Positions 53,793 through 63,990 of a stretch of DNA of 64,000 bases are shown in pieces; the first letter of the stretch is position 1; every line of letters begins with the position of its first letter. The notes under the pieces are model-generated. The model was not told where the DNA came from and did no database searches. It worked only from the letters and a program-made list of their open reading frames with translations. A program made the position numbers and the translations under genes. The DNA is from Nymphalis io. Taxonomy: Eukaryota; Arthropoda; Insecta; Lepidoptera; Nymphalidae. The DNA lies in NCBI RefSeq assembly GCF_905147045.1, contig NC_065888.1, positions 11,661,001-11,725,000 on the forward strand. The letters run 5' to 3'.

Positions 53793-55833
53793 AATGCCAA
53801 CTCAATAGACGATAAAATGAGTATATTTAATTCCCTATTAATATGATCTATTGGATGTACATGCCCCTTTAAGACCTATCAAGCTTAAGCACCTACCGGC
53901 TCCTTGGCTAACTCAGGACATTAAAGCACTCATGGCAAAGCGTAATGCTGCGAAAGCTAGATACAAAAGAAATGCGACGAACGATAACCTTTTAAAATAT
54001 AAGCAGCTGCGAAATCGTTGTAGTATGCTTTGTCGTGATGCTCAGCGTAAGTTTATTACTAATGCTATCGAAAAAAGCGGAACATCTAGGATATGGCAGT
54101 TTTTGAGATCATTGGGGATAGGGCGTCAGCGATAAAGGTTTCCTGCCAATTTCAATCTCGATGATCTTAATAAACACTTTATTTCCTCTTCCTCTCTAAA
54201 CAATCAGTACAAATCCATCACACTCAACTATCTCCATTCCTTGCCCATCCCTAGCTATCCTCCTTTCCAATTCAGTCCTGTTACCATGGGAGAATTAAAA
54301 AAACACAGCCTATGCATCAAATCTGATGCAATCGGTTGTGACGGAATTAGTCGAAAACTTATACTTCTTACCCTTAACAGTATATTGCCTACTTTATGCC
54401 ATATATTTAACTATTCTTTATTACATGGTGCCTTTCCTTCTGTATGGCGTAAAGCTCTCGTGATTCCTATTCCCAAAGTTTCCAATCCTTTGCTTCCTTC
54501 TCATTTTAGACCTATTTCTGTTCTTCCATTTCTTTCAAAGGTGTTAGAGCGTGTTGTTCACTCTCAACTAAACCAATTCCTCACTATTAATAAAATCCTA
54601 TGCCCTTTTCAATCTGGGTTTAGATTAGGCCATAGTACAGTTACAGCTCTTGTTAAGGTATGTGATGACATTCGCCAGGGTATTGATAACAAATCCGTGA
54701 CTGTACTAGCTCTCCTTGACTTTTCAAATGCCTTTAATAACGTCGACTATGACATATGCTTGGCAATCCTAAGATCGCTAAGCATAGATTCTACTGTCAT
54801 TGAATGGTTCCACTCTTATCTGTTTAACCGACAGCAATGCATAATGGCTAATAATAAATATTTATCCTATCTAGATATTCCTTCCGGTGTCCCGCAAGGT
54901 GGTGTGCTCTCTCCTCTTCTCTTTTCTATATTCATTAATACTCTCTTTTCACTTATTTCCTCCTCTTATCATCTATATGCTGATGATCTACAAATTTACG
55001 TTACCGCTCCTTTAGACAGTATCGATGAGGCAGCTGCAACCTTGAATCATGATTTGGCAAAGATATCCGAATGGTGTAAATCTTACGGTCTCAAAGTGAA
55101 CCCGAGCAAGTCGCAAGTGGCTATATTTGGCAGTCATAAGCTTCTGACGAGGGTCCAAGATAAACATCTACCTCCAATCTTATTTGATGGCCAAATATTA
55201 CACATGCAAGAGACTGTTAGAAATCTTGGACTTCTTCTTGATGCTTCCTTTTCCTGGGTACCTCAAATCACTGAAATGAGTCGTAAGATTTTCGCTATCA
55301 TTGGTTTCTTAAGGCGATGGAAAAACCTATTGCCTATCAAGGCAAAGATCAGTTTAGCTAATACGTTCCTGTTACCAATACTGGACTATGCTGATGTCTG
55401 CTACATGGATTTAACTGAAGACCTCCTAAATAAATTAGAACGGCTGCAAAATATAGCCATAAGATTTATTTTTGGCCTGCGAAAGTTTGATCATGTCTCT
55501 GAGTATCGGTCTCAATTAAAGTGGCTGCCAATCAGACTACGAAGAAATCTACACGCCTTATCTCTTCTCTACTCTATTATTTATATCGATCACACACCAT
55601 CTTACCTTAAAGAACGCTTTAAATTTCTTGGTTGCGACAGCGCACACAACCTGCGTTCTTCGGATGATAATAAACTAGTTACCCCCTGCAGCCGGACACA
55701 AACCTACAGTAACTCTTTTACTGCAAAAACCATCAAACTTTGGAATGCACTGCCTACAGATATTCGGCAGTCGAATTCATTGAGTATTTTTAAATACCGC
55801 TTGAAAAGCTATTATTTGTCCATTTCCAAGTAA
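53793..55833 (+). pseudogene. LINE reverse transcriptase, one stop and one frameshift
   Basis: Most of the RT is intact. 53793-53841 reads NSIDDKMSIFNSLLI in one frame. From 53842 the reading continues in the next frame (LLDVHAPLRPIKLKHLPAPW), so one or two bases changed there. An in-frame TAA at 54133-54135 interrupts an otherwise continuous frame: the sequence before (GIGRQR) and after (RFPANFNLDDLNKHF) is in the same register. The RT blocks are DAIGCDGISRKLI, IPIPKVSNPLLPSHFRPISV, FQSGFRLGHSTVTALVKV, LLDFSNAFNNVDYDI, SGVPQGGVLSPLLFSIF and the catalytic YADD at 54976-54987. The C-terminal thumb-like region and stop TAA at 55831-55833 follow. From 54136 onward there are 565 uninterrupted codons, which suggests recent inactivity. 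The clade is within CR1/Jockey; Daphne/Kiri-like is a guess. Confidence 0.9.
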
Positions 55834-55935
55834 GGTATGTATGTATGTATGAAATAGTATGTGGTTTATAATTTATCTATATATAATTTTATACTCTATA
55901 ATTATATATAATATGTATATGCTAAGTAATAATTA

Positions 55936-56010
55936 TGTATGTGTATGTATATATATATATATATATATATTTGTATGAATGTATATGTGTATGTGTGTGT
56001 ATGTATGTAT
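55936..56010. repeat. TA and GTAT microsatellite tract in LINE 3' UTR
   Basis: TATATATATATATATATATA followed by TGTATGTGTATGTGTGTGTA and TGTATGTATG. Confidence 0.8.
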
Positions 56011-56299
56011 GTATATGTGGTTAGTGGGATGTAGATATGTGTAGTCTATTAAATGTTTAGTATCTCCTTTTTATATGTAAATGCACTTACCTGTGCTCTT
56101 ACAAAATTCTTTCACCAAAGGTTGTCTGTTAGAGATCGCTATAAGCGATAAGACCGCCTTTGCGCACCATTTTTTATTTTCTTTTTCTTTGATTGTTTCC
56201 TACTTCTCTCATTTTATGTATATGTTGTGCAAAAAGTGTTAAATAAATAAATAAAATAAATAAATAAATATATATATATTATTTAAATTACGTAGACAT

Positions 56300-56452
56300 A
56301 CTGGGGAATAGTGGCCTGATGGAAAATGGTAAATAAATATTAATCATCCCTTACATCGTCTATGCGCCACCAACCCTAAAAGTGAGTGGTTCCCTTGTGC
56401 TTATGCTTGAACACAAAAAAAAACAACTTAGTATTGGTGTGTGGCGTTAGAA
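56300..56452 (-). mobile_element. S2-family element relic
   Basis: GTGGCCTGATGGAAAATGGT, CTATGCGCCACCAACCCTAA, CCCTTGTGCTTATGCTTGAA and GTGGCGTTAGAATAT in reversed S2 order, strongly diverged. Confidence 0.6.
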
Positions 56453-57025
56453 TATATATAATAATACTGTCTTGTAATTTAATTAAACAGTGCAGTAGTT
56501 TATGAGGTTATGAAGACAATTGTTTCAAATCTCTAGCTATACCAGGTGAATTACGAAGGAGGATATTGAATCCTAGTTATTGAACTGATATATCTTAAAA
56601 CAATAGACGTTTACGATCCCAGATAATTTAAATCGATTCGACCCCTTTTCGTAATTGACTCTCGAATTGATATTCATAGACTCAAAAGATAATGTTGAAA
56701 ATGAGGTGTTGATTTTCTCTTGATAAACATGAAAATCAAGTTTTTTTTAATAATAGTTATCTGTTATTTTAGAGCAAAGAAAGCTAATATTCAATGCAAA
56801 ATATCGACTTAAGTAAAGTATTAAAATATATCGCTGTGTAATTGCTTTAACTTATAAGTTTTGAGATGGACGTTAGGAACATACTGTACAAATAATAACA
56901 AGAAAAAAAATTGTCAGACGTGTAGTAGGCTTACTACTACTACTACTACTACTACTGATAAAGAAAAGATGTAGCTTATTCTACCAGAATATCTACTCCA
57001 TTTAATTGTTGTTGTGACAAAGTTT
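56453..57025. other. AT-rich spacer with ACT microsatellite
   Basis: TACTACTACTACTACTACTA spans about 56932-56956. No gene recognised. Confidence 0.5.
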
Positions 57026-57388
57026 GACCGATTTCGTTCACGATTGGCCGCCGTGAACGAAATCGGTCTGGAATTGATTCAAGAGATATTAGCCAACTAC
57101 GCAGGAGATATTATAGTGCACAAGTGTGTGCGCAAACACAGGTAGTAGTAGGCACTCTCTGTTCCCAACTCTCATAATTCGATGGGACAGCTAACCGACA
57201 CGACCGGAATGAGTTCAGGCGCAGGACCAACGGCTTTACGTGCTTTCCGAGGCTCGGGATTGTACACACTTCCAACTTCCAGACTCCAAGCTGCTACTGA
57301 GAATTTTATTGGCCCGACCTGGGAATTGAACTCAGGACCTCCGCGTCTGCGGCCTTACATCAAGCCACTAGACCAATGAGCCAGTCAA
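57026..57388 (-). mobile_element. S3-family SINE with a snap-back inverted duplication at its 3' end
   Basis: The copy is nearly complete: AACCGACACGACCGGAATGA, GCTTTCCGAGGCTCGGGATT, TTTATTGGCCCGACCTGGGA, and the head down to CCACTAGACCAATGAGCCAG. At its 3' end GACCGATTTCGTTCACG (57026-57042) is the exact reverse complement of CGTGAACGAAATCGGTC (57052-57068), with the SINE's own sequence making the second arm. The ATT tail expected there is missing. A 65-codon frame inside is incidental. Confidence 0.85.
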
Positions 57389-58196
57389 CAAACAATACAA
57401 AATATTATTTATTATTTTGTTTATAATAACGTCTTATCATCTTTATATTTTTGTTACATTTATAAAATTAATAGGAATTGTATAAAATAAAATCCAAGCT
57501 AATTTAAAAGGTAATCTGTTTTCTATTAAATTGTCCAACGCAATCCATCTATCACGGATGATTGATAGCGTTTGGAGCTTAGTGTACAAAAATTAAGCTT
57601 ATGTAATATATAGTAAAAATACCTTTATAATGGTTATATTAACATGTCTTTACTATCGTTATTTTTATTTGGAAGAGTTATTTTAGTGTTTGCCAAGTTT
57701 ATTATTTTGATCACATAATGTCTGGGAAATTCCGCTCTTTAATTTCTAATTTTAGCAGCGGTAATTAAAATAGATCACACTGAAACACGTAACATAACAT
57801 ACGAGCAATAAATTTCTTAATAAAAATATATACCTATTTAAATCTACAACTTATAATTCAAAATAAAGCTAATACTCTCGATAATTATTTCTTATTAATG
57901 CCCTTCACGCTAAACGTAACACATAATATGTGCGTTCAGATTCAGTTACCTCCAATAAAAAAATAACTTATATTTCTTATATTGTGGTGTGCGGTGATTA
58001 TATTTTATAGATATATATGCTGTTATAAATTAAGGTAATAAGATTTTAAATTAATAGTAACAATTGTGTCCTTGCTTATGAAATGATTATGTTGTAAATA
58101 TTGACATGTAATACATAAAGGCAAGTTCTTCGAGTCACCCATTGGCCGCCGTGTACGTTAAAGAGTACGTTAAAGAGTGTAAGAGAGAGTAGAAAA
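57389..58196. other. AT-rich spacer, nothing recognised
   Basis: At 58142-58180 ATTGGCCGCCGTGTACG and a duplicated GTACGTTAAAGAGT (twice in tandem) are seen; the first resembles a short S3 piece. Confidence 0.4.
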
Positions 58197-58443
58197 GATT
58201 AGTAAGCTGAAGTGGCAGTGGGCTGGACACATATGTCTTAGAACCGACAACCGTTGGAGTATACGTATTCTGGAGTGGAGACGACGCCTAGGCAAATGTA
58301 GCGTAGGACGCCCTACGGCTAGGTGGAGTGACGATATTCGGCTAAGTGGCTGGCAGCGGATGGAAATTAAGAGCTGAGAATCGAGTTCAGTGGCGTGCTA
58401 TTACAGAGGCCTGTGTGGACGACGAAGGGTTGATGATGATGAG
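58197..58443 (+). pseudogene. RTE-type LINE, C-terminal remnant with GAT tail
   Basis: The frame begins ISKLKWQWAGHICLRTD (the RTE at 33442 has ISRLKWQWAGHVCRRTD), continues with LEWRRRLGKCSVGRP and breaks by frameshift in the SDDIRLSGWQRM region. GAAGGGTTGATGATGATGAG ends it, as in the fragment at 18822. Same sister subfamily, 5'-truncated. Confidence 0.82.
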
Positions 58444-59150
58444 AGAGGCATTTAATACGTTATAAATATTTTATGTAATGGTAGTAATAAGCATTTGTTT
58501 GTTACCAGAATAATTAAGTAACTGTGGCCAAATATATGTGATAGTATCCTAACTAATATTATATCATGTGTCCCAAAAAATAAATAAATAAACATAACCA
58601 TTATAATTGCGAAATGAATTGTTTACATTTTCACGCCTTAAACACTTAACTGATTTTATCATGAAGTTATGCATACACGTTTTCAGGGATACAGAAAGAA
58701 CAAAGGGTGCCTGACACCTGTCAACACCTCTCCACCCCTCTCATGCACACAAAGCACAGACGAAAACTAGTCTATTATATTATGACAATCTAAATTCTGA
58801 TAACAATATTAAATTAATATAGTATTCGAACTTTTACTTTCGACTGATTTTTACATGTTTGATTAAAAATTATACTTCAAAGTTTCTGTGTTGAATTCAA
58901 ATACCAATCTTAGAATTTTCATGCGGTCCGATTTTATTGAGTTTTTAATTTTCCATAAACATTTTTTCTTATTAAATTTCAAGTAGCGAACAGTAAAAAT
59001 TGACGACCTCAACCAGCGTGTCGTAATCCAATTATAAGATTATCCAGCGCTTAAGTGAGCGTTGGAATATCGCATCCTATCTCTATATTCATTATAAAAT
59101 GCTGTGAATGGGGTTCCGCATACAGAAACTGTTGGGATTCAGTTCAGTCA
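58444..59150. other. AT-rich spacer, nothing recognised
   Basis: The stretch 58700-58770 (CACCTGTCAACACCTCTCCA) is more GC-rich without frame or repeat match. Confidence 0.4.
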
Positions 59151-59317
59151 ACCACCAACCCGGAAAACTTAAATATTATGTCCCTTGTGCCTGTAGTTAC
59201 ACAAACTAGTTACCAATCAATTCAAAAGACAACAGTACTAAGTTTTGATTTTTGGCGGTAGAACAACTGTTGAGTGGATGGTATCTACCCAGACGGGCTC
59301 GCACAAAGCATTCCACC
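59151..59317 (-). mobile_element. S2-family element relic, head half
   Basis: ATTATGTCCCTTGTGCCTGT, GGCGGTAGAACAACTGTTGA, GGTATCTACCCAGACGGGCT and GCACAAAGCATTCCACC. The poly-A half is absent. Confidence 0.75.
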
Positions 59318-59939
59318 AAAATCTCTAAATCAAAGTGTAGCCAAATAAACTTTGAACCTTTTCGGTCAATGAAAATTAGACCTTTGTTCATACATGGGGT
59401 GTTTTCAAGTTGATACTATAGTCGATATTTTAACGAACCGTAATACATAAACGGTTATTTTATAAAACGTTAAAACAAAAATAAAGACCGTCCTTTAAAT
59501 TTTTTATAAAATGACGTAAGTTTTATTTCGTTGTTTCTATAAAATATTAAACATAATCTAAGTAACGATAATAAGTCATACATAATGAAAAAAACTAGGT
59601 ATATTAACTATGTCACATATTAACATATAATTATGTATGGGTATGTTTTTTAATTTATTTCACTGAAGGGTCATCTTACGTGTGACAAACTAACTGATTA
59701 ACTATATATAGATAAAAAATATGTTTTATGATAGCATAAATATATATTTTACTAATTACAATATTTATTTAAAGTATAAAAATATAGTATTTATCATTTG
59801 TAAACTTTTACTCGGGACTTCAATCTTGTAAAGTTAAAACTTATTATTTTAAAACTTACCTAGTTATTTTTCAGAGTTCAAGCTATTTTCATACTAAATC
59901 TAATCAAAATTGGTTTAGTTGCGAGTATATCAATACATT

Positions 59940-59941
<2 letters not shown>
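59318..59941. other. AT-rich spacer, nothing recognised
   Basis: No frame or repeat family recognised. Confidence 0.4.

Positions 59942-60013
<72 letters not shown>
59942..60013. repeat. Long (TA)n microsatellite
   Basis: About 35 TA units without interruption, abutting the poly-A end of the LINE fragment at 60011-60124. The pure frames across it are artefacts. Confidence 0.95.
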
Positions 60014-60016
<3 letters not shown>

Positions 60017-60124
60017 ATGTGCCCCGGGATGGCAAATGACTCTACTCCACCTGATGGTAAGTGGTAGTAGAGTCCAAACGCGACGACGGCCAGTACAGTT
60101 GGGAAAAATGTTCTGTACTAGCCG
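60011..60124 (-). mobile_element. 3'-end fragment of the Jockey-like LINE
   Basis: GGCAAATGACTCTACTCCAC, TGGTAAGTGGTAGTAGAGTC, ACGCGACGACGGCCAGTACA and AATGTTCTGTACTAGCCG match the end of the LINE at 47888-48693. Same 5'-truncation point zone as the fragment at 27608. Confidence 0.85.
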
Positions 60125-60718
60125 TAATAATACCACCTAATCATGTAATCGTTGATCATAGATCCGTATATTAGTGAGTGTAACTTTTGAAAGTTAAATA
60201 TAAGAACCAGTACATGGTGATGTAATCAAATTAATAATTAACAAATTTTAGTTAGATTTCGAATCAAAATATAACTCACATCCTCAATATATCTCTATTT
60301 ATTGGCAAGAAAATAAAATTGCAAATGCTGTTGGCGTTAGACAGCGAGTAAAACAGCACGGCTTCGTTGTTTATAAATTATAATATAAAGGAATGAGTAA
60401 TGTTTATGTTATAGTTTATGTACATATATCTCCGTAGGTATGCGACTTGCGAGTATGTTCTTGAAGCGGTATTTATAGTCTCACTGAGGTTGTATTCGAT
60501 TAAGTTTGTACTCTTGTTTATTAAACGTATAAATAATCTTTCAAGACATGATATATAAACATTTTTTTTTATTACGTTGCTTAGTCAAATAATAAACAGT
60601 CATTTACTTTATTAAATCTTTATACTTTTATAGACAACTAACGAATAAAAATGATTAATAAATAATATTTATTCCGTTTTTTTTTGTATATTTAAAGCCT
60701 ATGTATATTATGTATATT
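60125..60718. other. AT-rich spacer, nothing recognised
   Basis: No frame or repeat family recognised. Confidence 0.4.
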
Positions 60719-60766
60719 ACGTTATGCGTTATAAATAATACGCAGATTATTTATAACGCATAACGT
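60719..60766. repeat. Perfect hairpin, 21-bp arms, 6-base loop
   Basis: ACGTTATGCGTTATAAATAA plus T (60719-60739) is the exact reverse complement of 60746-60766; the loop is ACGCAG. No flanking duplication was recognised and it is too short for a typical MITE. Confidence 0.9.
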
Positions 60767-61009
60767 ATCGTGGTCGCGTAATTGCATTATATATACAAAG
60801 ACAACATATTATATATCAATTATTATATTTGCTTTATTTACAAAAATATGTAAAGTCCATATGACGATTTATAGTTCCTTATATTCAGCTTTATGTATTC
60901 AACATAGAAGTATTACAAGGAAAAGAAAACACGCTGAACTGAGATGAACCGAAAAAATATTTCTTTCGGCTCAGCCCATCAAATTGATCGTGTATATTTT
61001 TCTTTATAA

Positions 61010-61107
61010 AAACCGGGAAAGCAAGTGAATCCACTACACCTGATGAGGTGAGTAGTACTGGAGTCCGAACGCGACGACGGCTAGTACATTCGGGAAGAAT
61101 GTTATAT
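61010..61107 (-). mobile_element. 3'-end fragment of the Jockey-like LINE, diverged
   Basis: AACCGGGAAAGCAAGTGAAT, CACTACACCTGATGAGGTGA, GGAGTCCGAACGCGACGACG and TCGGGAAGAATGTTATA. Older than the copy at 60011. Confidence 0.75.
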
Positions 61108-61394
61108 AAAATCTATATATATATATGTAGTATACGTATAGTATACGTATTTATTTGTATGTTACCGCTTATTATGAATATACTGATTACGATATAATAA
61201 GGTACAATTTCATTTTTAACATCTACATTTAAAATAAACTATGTCCAGTTAAATCCAGATATTCGTTCTTTATATCAAATTGTTGACGTTTTTAGGTTTT
61301 CCTTTTTATTATCTAAGAAAGTATATTGACTGGTATCAAAAACTAGGTTACTGTTGAGTTAGGGTCTTGAGAAGATTTATAGCTTTTTACACCA

Positions 61395-61603
61395 CAATTC
61401 TCTTATGCTGGTTGGTATACGTGTGGCAGAATTTTATCTGACCCATGCGGAATCTTACGATATCTTTCTATATCAAGTACGATATGAATTATAAACATAA
61501 AATAAGTAAATGGAAATTGATGAAAGTGCTGTATGCGCGGGCTCGAACCTGCGATCTTCGGTTTAGATTAATTGTTTTAACTACTAACACATCTCGGCTC
61601 ACT
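61395..61603 (-). mobile_element. Diverged S1-family SINE, 3' end missing
   Basis: ATGCTGGTTGGTATACGTGT, GGCAGAATTTTATCTGACCC, GCGCGGGCTCGAACCTGCGA (B-box) and AACACATCTCGGCTC (head). Confidence 0.8.
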
Positions 61604-61860
61604 GTATAAATTATGTCTAATATTCGTGTTTTTAAACTCATACAAGATCGTTTAGAAAATGTTTTAACGAATGGTAACGATATTTCAGTGGTGAAGCCTC
61701 TGTCCAATGACAGGTTAGATAATATTTTCAACCAATGATTTACTATTAAGATTAAATAAAAAATAAAACAAATCTTACGCGTAATCATTAAAAGAAAACT
61801 TTACTTTTGAAAGACATTGACAGATTATATAATCCACTTCCGAGCCTAAGGTTATCACAG

Positions 61861-61939
61861 AAATCTGTCGTGACCGAAGGGCCTGTATGGCTTCACCGCG
61901 TGTTGGCTCCAATTACCTACATCGTGGACGAGTCTATGT
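61861..61939 (+). CDS. Candidate internal coding exon (79 nt), unidentified gene
   Basis: I do not recognise the gene. GGTTATCACAG precedes and ATGT|GTAAGA follows (donor GT at 61940-61941, close to consensus). Between them one frame is open for 26 codons with ordinary composition (SVVTEGPVWLHRVLAPITYI, then VDESM) and GC content far above the flanks. The frame starts in phase 0 and ends with one base of a split codon. The acceptor is poor in pyrimidines; an earlier AG at about 61849-61850 is an alternative. No repeat family covers it. Short length keeps confidence low, but having two splice-like borders makes it one of the better exon candidates here. Confidence 0.3.
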
Positions 61940-62068
61940 GTAAGAAGATTACGTTGCCTTATATCATTTATTGTTACAAAATATATACATTGTATAGTAA
62001 TATTTGTTTAGATTTGTGCATATAATTTCTTAAAATTAAAATAAATAAACATTTAATACTACTCTACT

Positions 62069-62245
62069 TGGCAGTAGGGGTTTGTGTTGCCCGTCTGACC
62101 ACCAAACAGCAATATTCAGTATTGTTGTGTTTCAGTCAAAAAGGTTGAGTGAGCAAATGTAATTTCAGGCACAATGGATCCTAAGATTGGTGCCACATTG
62201 GCAATATAAGGGAATCGTTAATATTTCTTACAATGGCTCATTTGC
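62069..62245 (+). mobile_element. Diverged S2-family element
   Basis: TTGGCAGTAGGGGTTTGTGT, AGTATTGTTGTGTTTCAGTC, GTGAGCAAATGTAATTTCAG and TTAATATTTCTTACAATGGC. The poly-A end is lost. Confidence 0.7.
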
Positions 62246-63530
62246 CGGTCCTACTTTTATCATTATTTATATTTAAGGAAAACAAATAAATATCAGTTAG
62301 TATTATAGTTATATATTTCTACTCCTAAATATTAATTTATCACTCTATTCTATAAAGCTCAACCACCAAATAAATACACACTTTCGATTTTGAAATTAAG
62401 TAACTTATATCGTACTTTAAAAGCACTACAAAACTGTTGTAGTTGCTCGAATTTTAGTATAAGTAGACGAACAGTGTGATCAGCCATGTTCATTCGACTC
62501 TGTTTAACGGAGAGTAAATTGCCTCGTGTATAGATATCGGTAAAAGGCTTTTAAACTTGTCGAGCGAGGCAGGATTATCTGAGTTATATTAAAACTTTTA
62601 CCATTATACTTGAGATTCTTTGAAACTAGAAAATAAGTTGCCCAAACTTTGCATCTAAATATAAAATAATAGTAGTGTTGTTAATTTTTTACTTCTTTAT
62701 TTAATTTTATTAATCAATTACTTTGTTTTGCTATTGATGATTTCTCTTTAATTATAATTTGAACCTCTAATGTGTAATGAGATTAAAAAAAATCCGCTTT
62801 TTTTCAGTTCTGAGGTGTTTATTTCTGAGATTTAAAGCCTTAAACAAGCACTATCCAAGAGACAGTTGTTATTGGACTGAGATTATTACGTCACAACAAC
62901 AAACTAATGCGGTAACTATAATTCACCCTTAACGTTACGAGTTGTTTTAAAGTGGAGTTTATATCAGTTGCACTAGGAGTAAAGTGCACCCTATCTAGAC
63001 TAGCCTTTATGAAAGCATCACAAGATAATGGCACAACTTAAGATAGATGTGGGTGAAGTAAAGTGGATAGAAAATGTCTAACACATGTTTGTAGACTCTC
63101 TCTATTTAAAAAAAAAGGGTTTATAATACGAATAGCTTATTGATTTTATTAAGGTTTACAATAAAGTATTTAGATGTAGTTGCTGATACATAGTTTATAT
63201 TTCTGGGTTTTGATTTATTATTAGGGAAAATAGCAGACGAATAATATTAATTAGCTTAGTGACTAATTTAAATGTTATTTTTAAATTAAACTAAGTGTGT
63301 ATTTTCAGAGAAACAGGTTACAATTTCACTGTTCGTAACTGTACCCAATTACCTATTCAAATAGTCTTCATTTACACAACTTTTTGTCGACAATATGAAA
63401 ATACTTCACTATAAAAACAGAAACTTTTGTTGTGTTGACAACAAAAACTTCGCAAACACTTTTCTTACTAGAACCATACATTATAATATTTTTAAGTTTT
63501 ATAATTATCGTTTCACAGATTAAGCTTAGT
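62246..63530. other. AT-rich spacer, nothing recognised
   Basis: No frame or repeat family recognised. Confidence 0.4.
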
Positions 63531-63610
63531 GTAACGGCTATTTAGTTAAACATTTACCATTTTCTATCATCGTCGTTGATTTAACATTCTAAGAAAAAAT
63601 TAACGGCATT
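63531..63610 (+). repeat. Unnamed dispersed repeat X, copy 4
   Basis: GGCTATTTAGTTAAACATTT, TTTTCTATCATCGTCGTTGA and TTTAACATTCTAAGAAAAAA, then CGGCATTAAT. It is the most diverged copy. Confidence 0.5.
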
Positions 63611-63692
63611 AATTTAATCATCGAATCAATCAAAACAAACATTACGCAGTATTTTACAAGCACTTCATCATTCATCATTATGTACATATATA

Positions 63693-63990
63693 GGACAGCC
63701 TGTGAATGTCCCACTGCTGGGCTAAGGCCTCCTTTCCTTTTTTGAGGAGAAGGTTTGGAGCTTATTCCACCACGCTGCTATAATGCAGGTTGGTGAAATA
63801 CACATGTGGCAGAATTTCAGTGAAATTTGACAGATACAGGTTTCTTCACTTTGTTTTCCTCCACCGTCAAGCACGAAATGAATTATAAACACAAATTAAG
63901 CACATGAAAATTCAGTGGTGCTTTCCCGGGCTTGAACTCGCGATCATCGGTTAAGATTCACGCGTTTTAACCACTGGGCCAACTCGGCAT
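63693..63990 (-). mobile_element. Full-length S1-family SINE near window edge
   Basis: GACAGCCTGTGAATGTCCCA to CCACTGGGCCAACTCGGC, with a B-box CGGGCTTGAACTCGCGA (one change). The flank needed to test a target-site duplication ends at the window border. Confidence 0.9.

Larger units (their letters stand above)
53793..56271 (+). mobile_element. 5'-truncated CR1/Jockey-superfamily LINE
   Basis: The first recognisable sequence is the linker just before the reverse transcriptase. The endonuclease is missing, so the copy is 5'-truncated. After the ORF there is a ~440-bp 3' UTR with TATGTATGTATG and TATATA microsatellites (55840-56010), a block GGTTGTCTGTTAGAGATCGC then CGATAAGACCGCCTTTGCGC recognisable from lepidopteran LINE ends, and an AAATAAATAAAT terminal repeat. 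The AT-rich repeat end hides any target-site duplication. Confidence 0.85.

Noticed and set aside
59919..60140. Frames of 64-73 codons with long Ile-Tyr repeats
   Set aside because: They are translations of the (TA)n microsatellite joined to a LINE tail.
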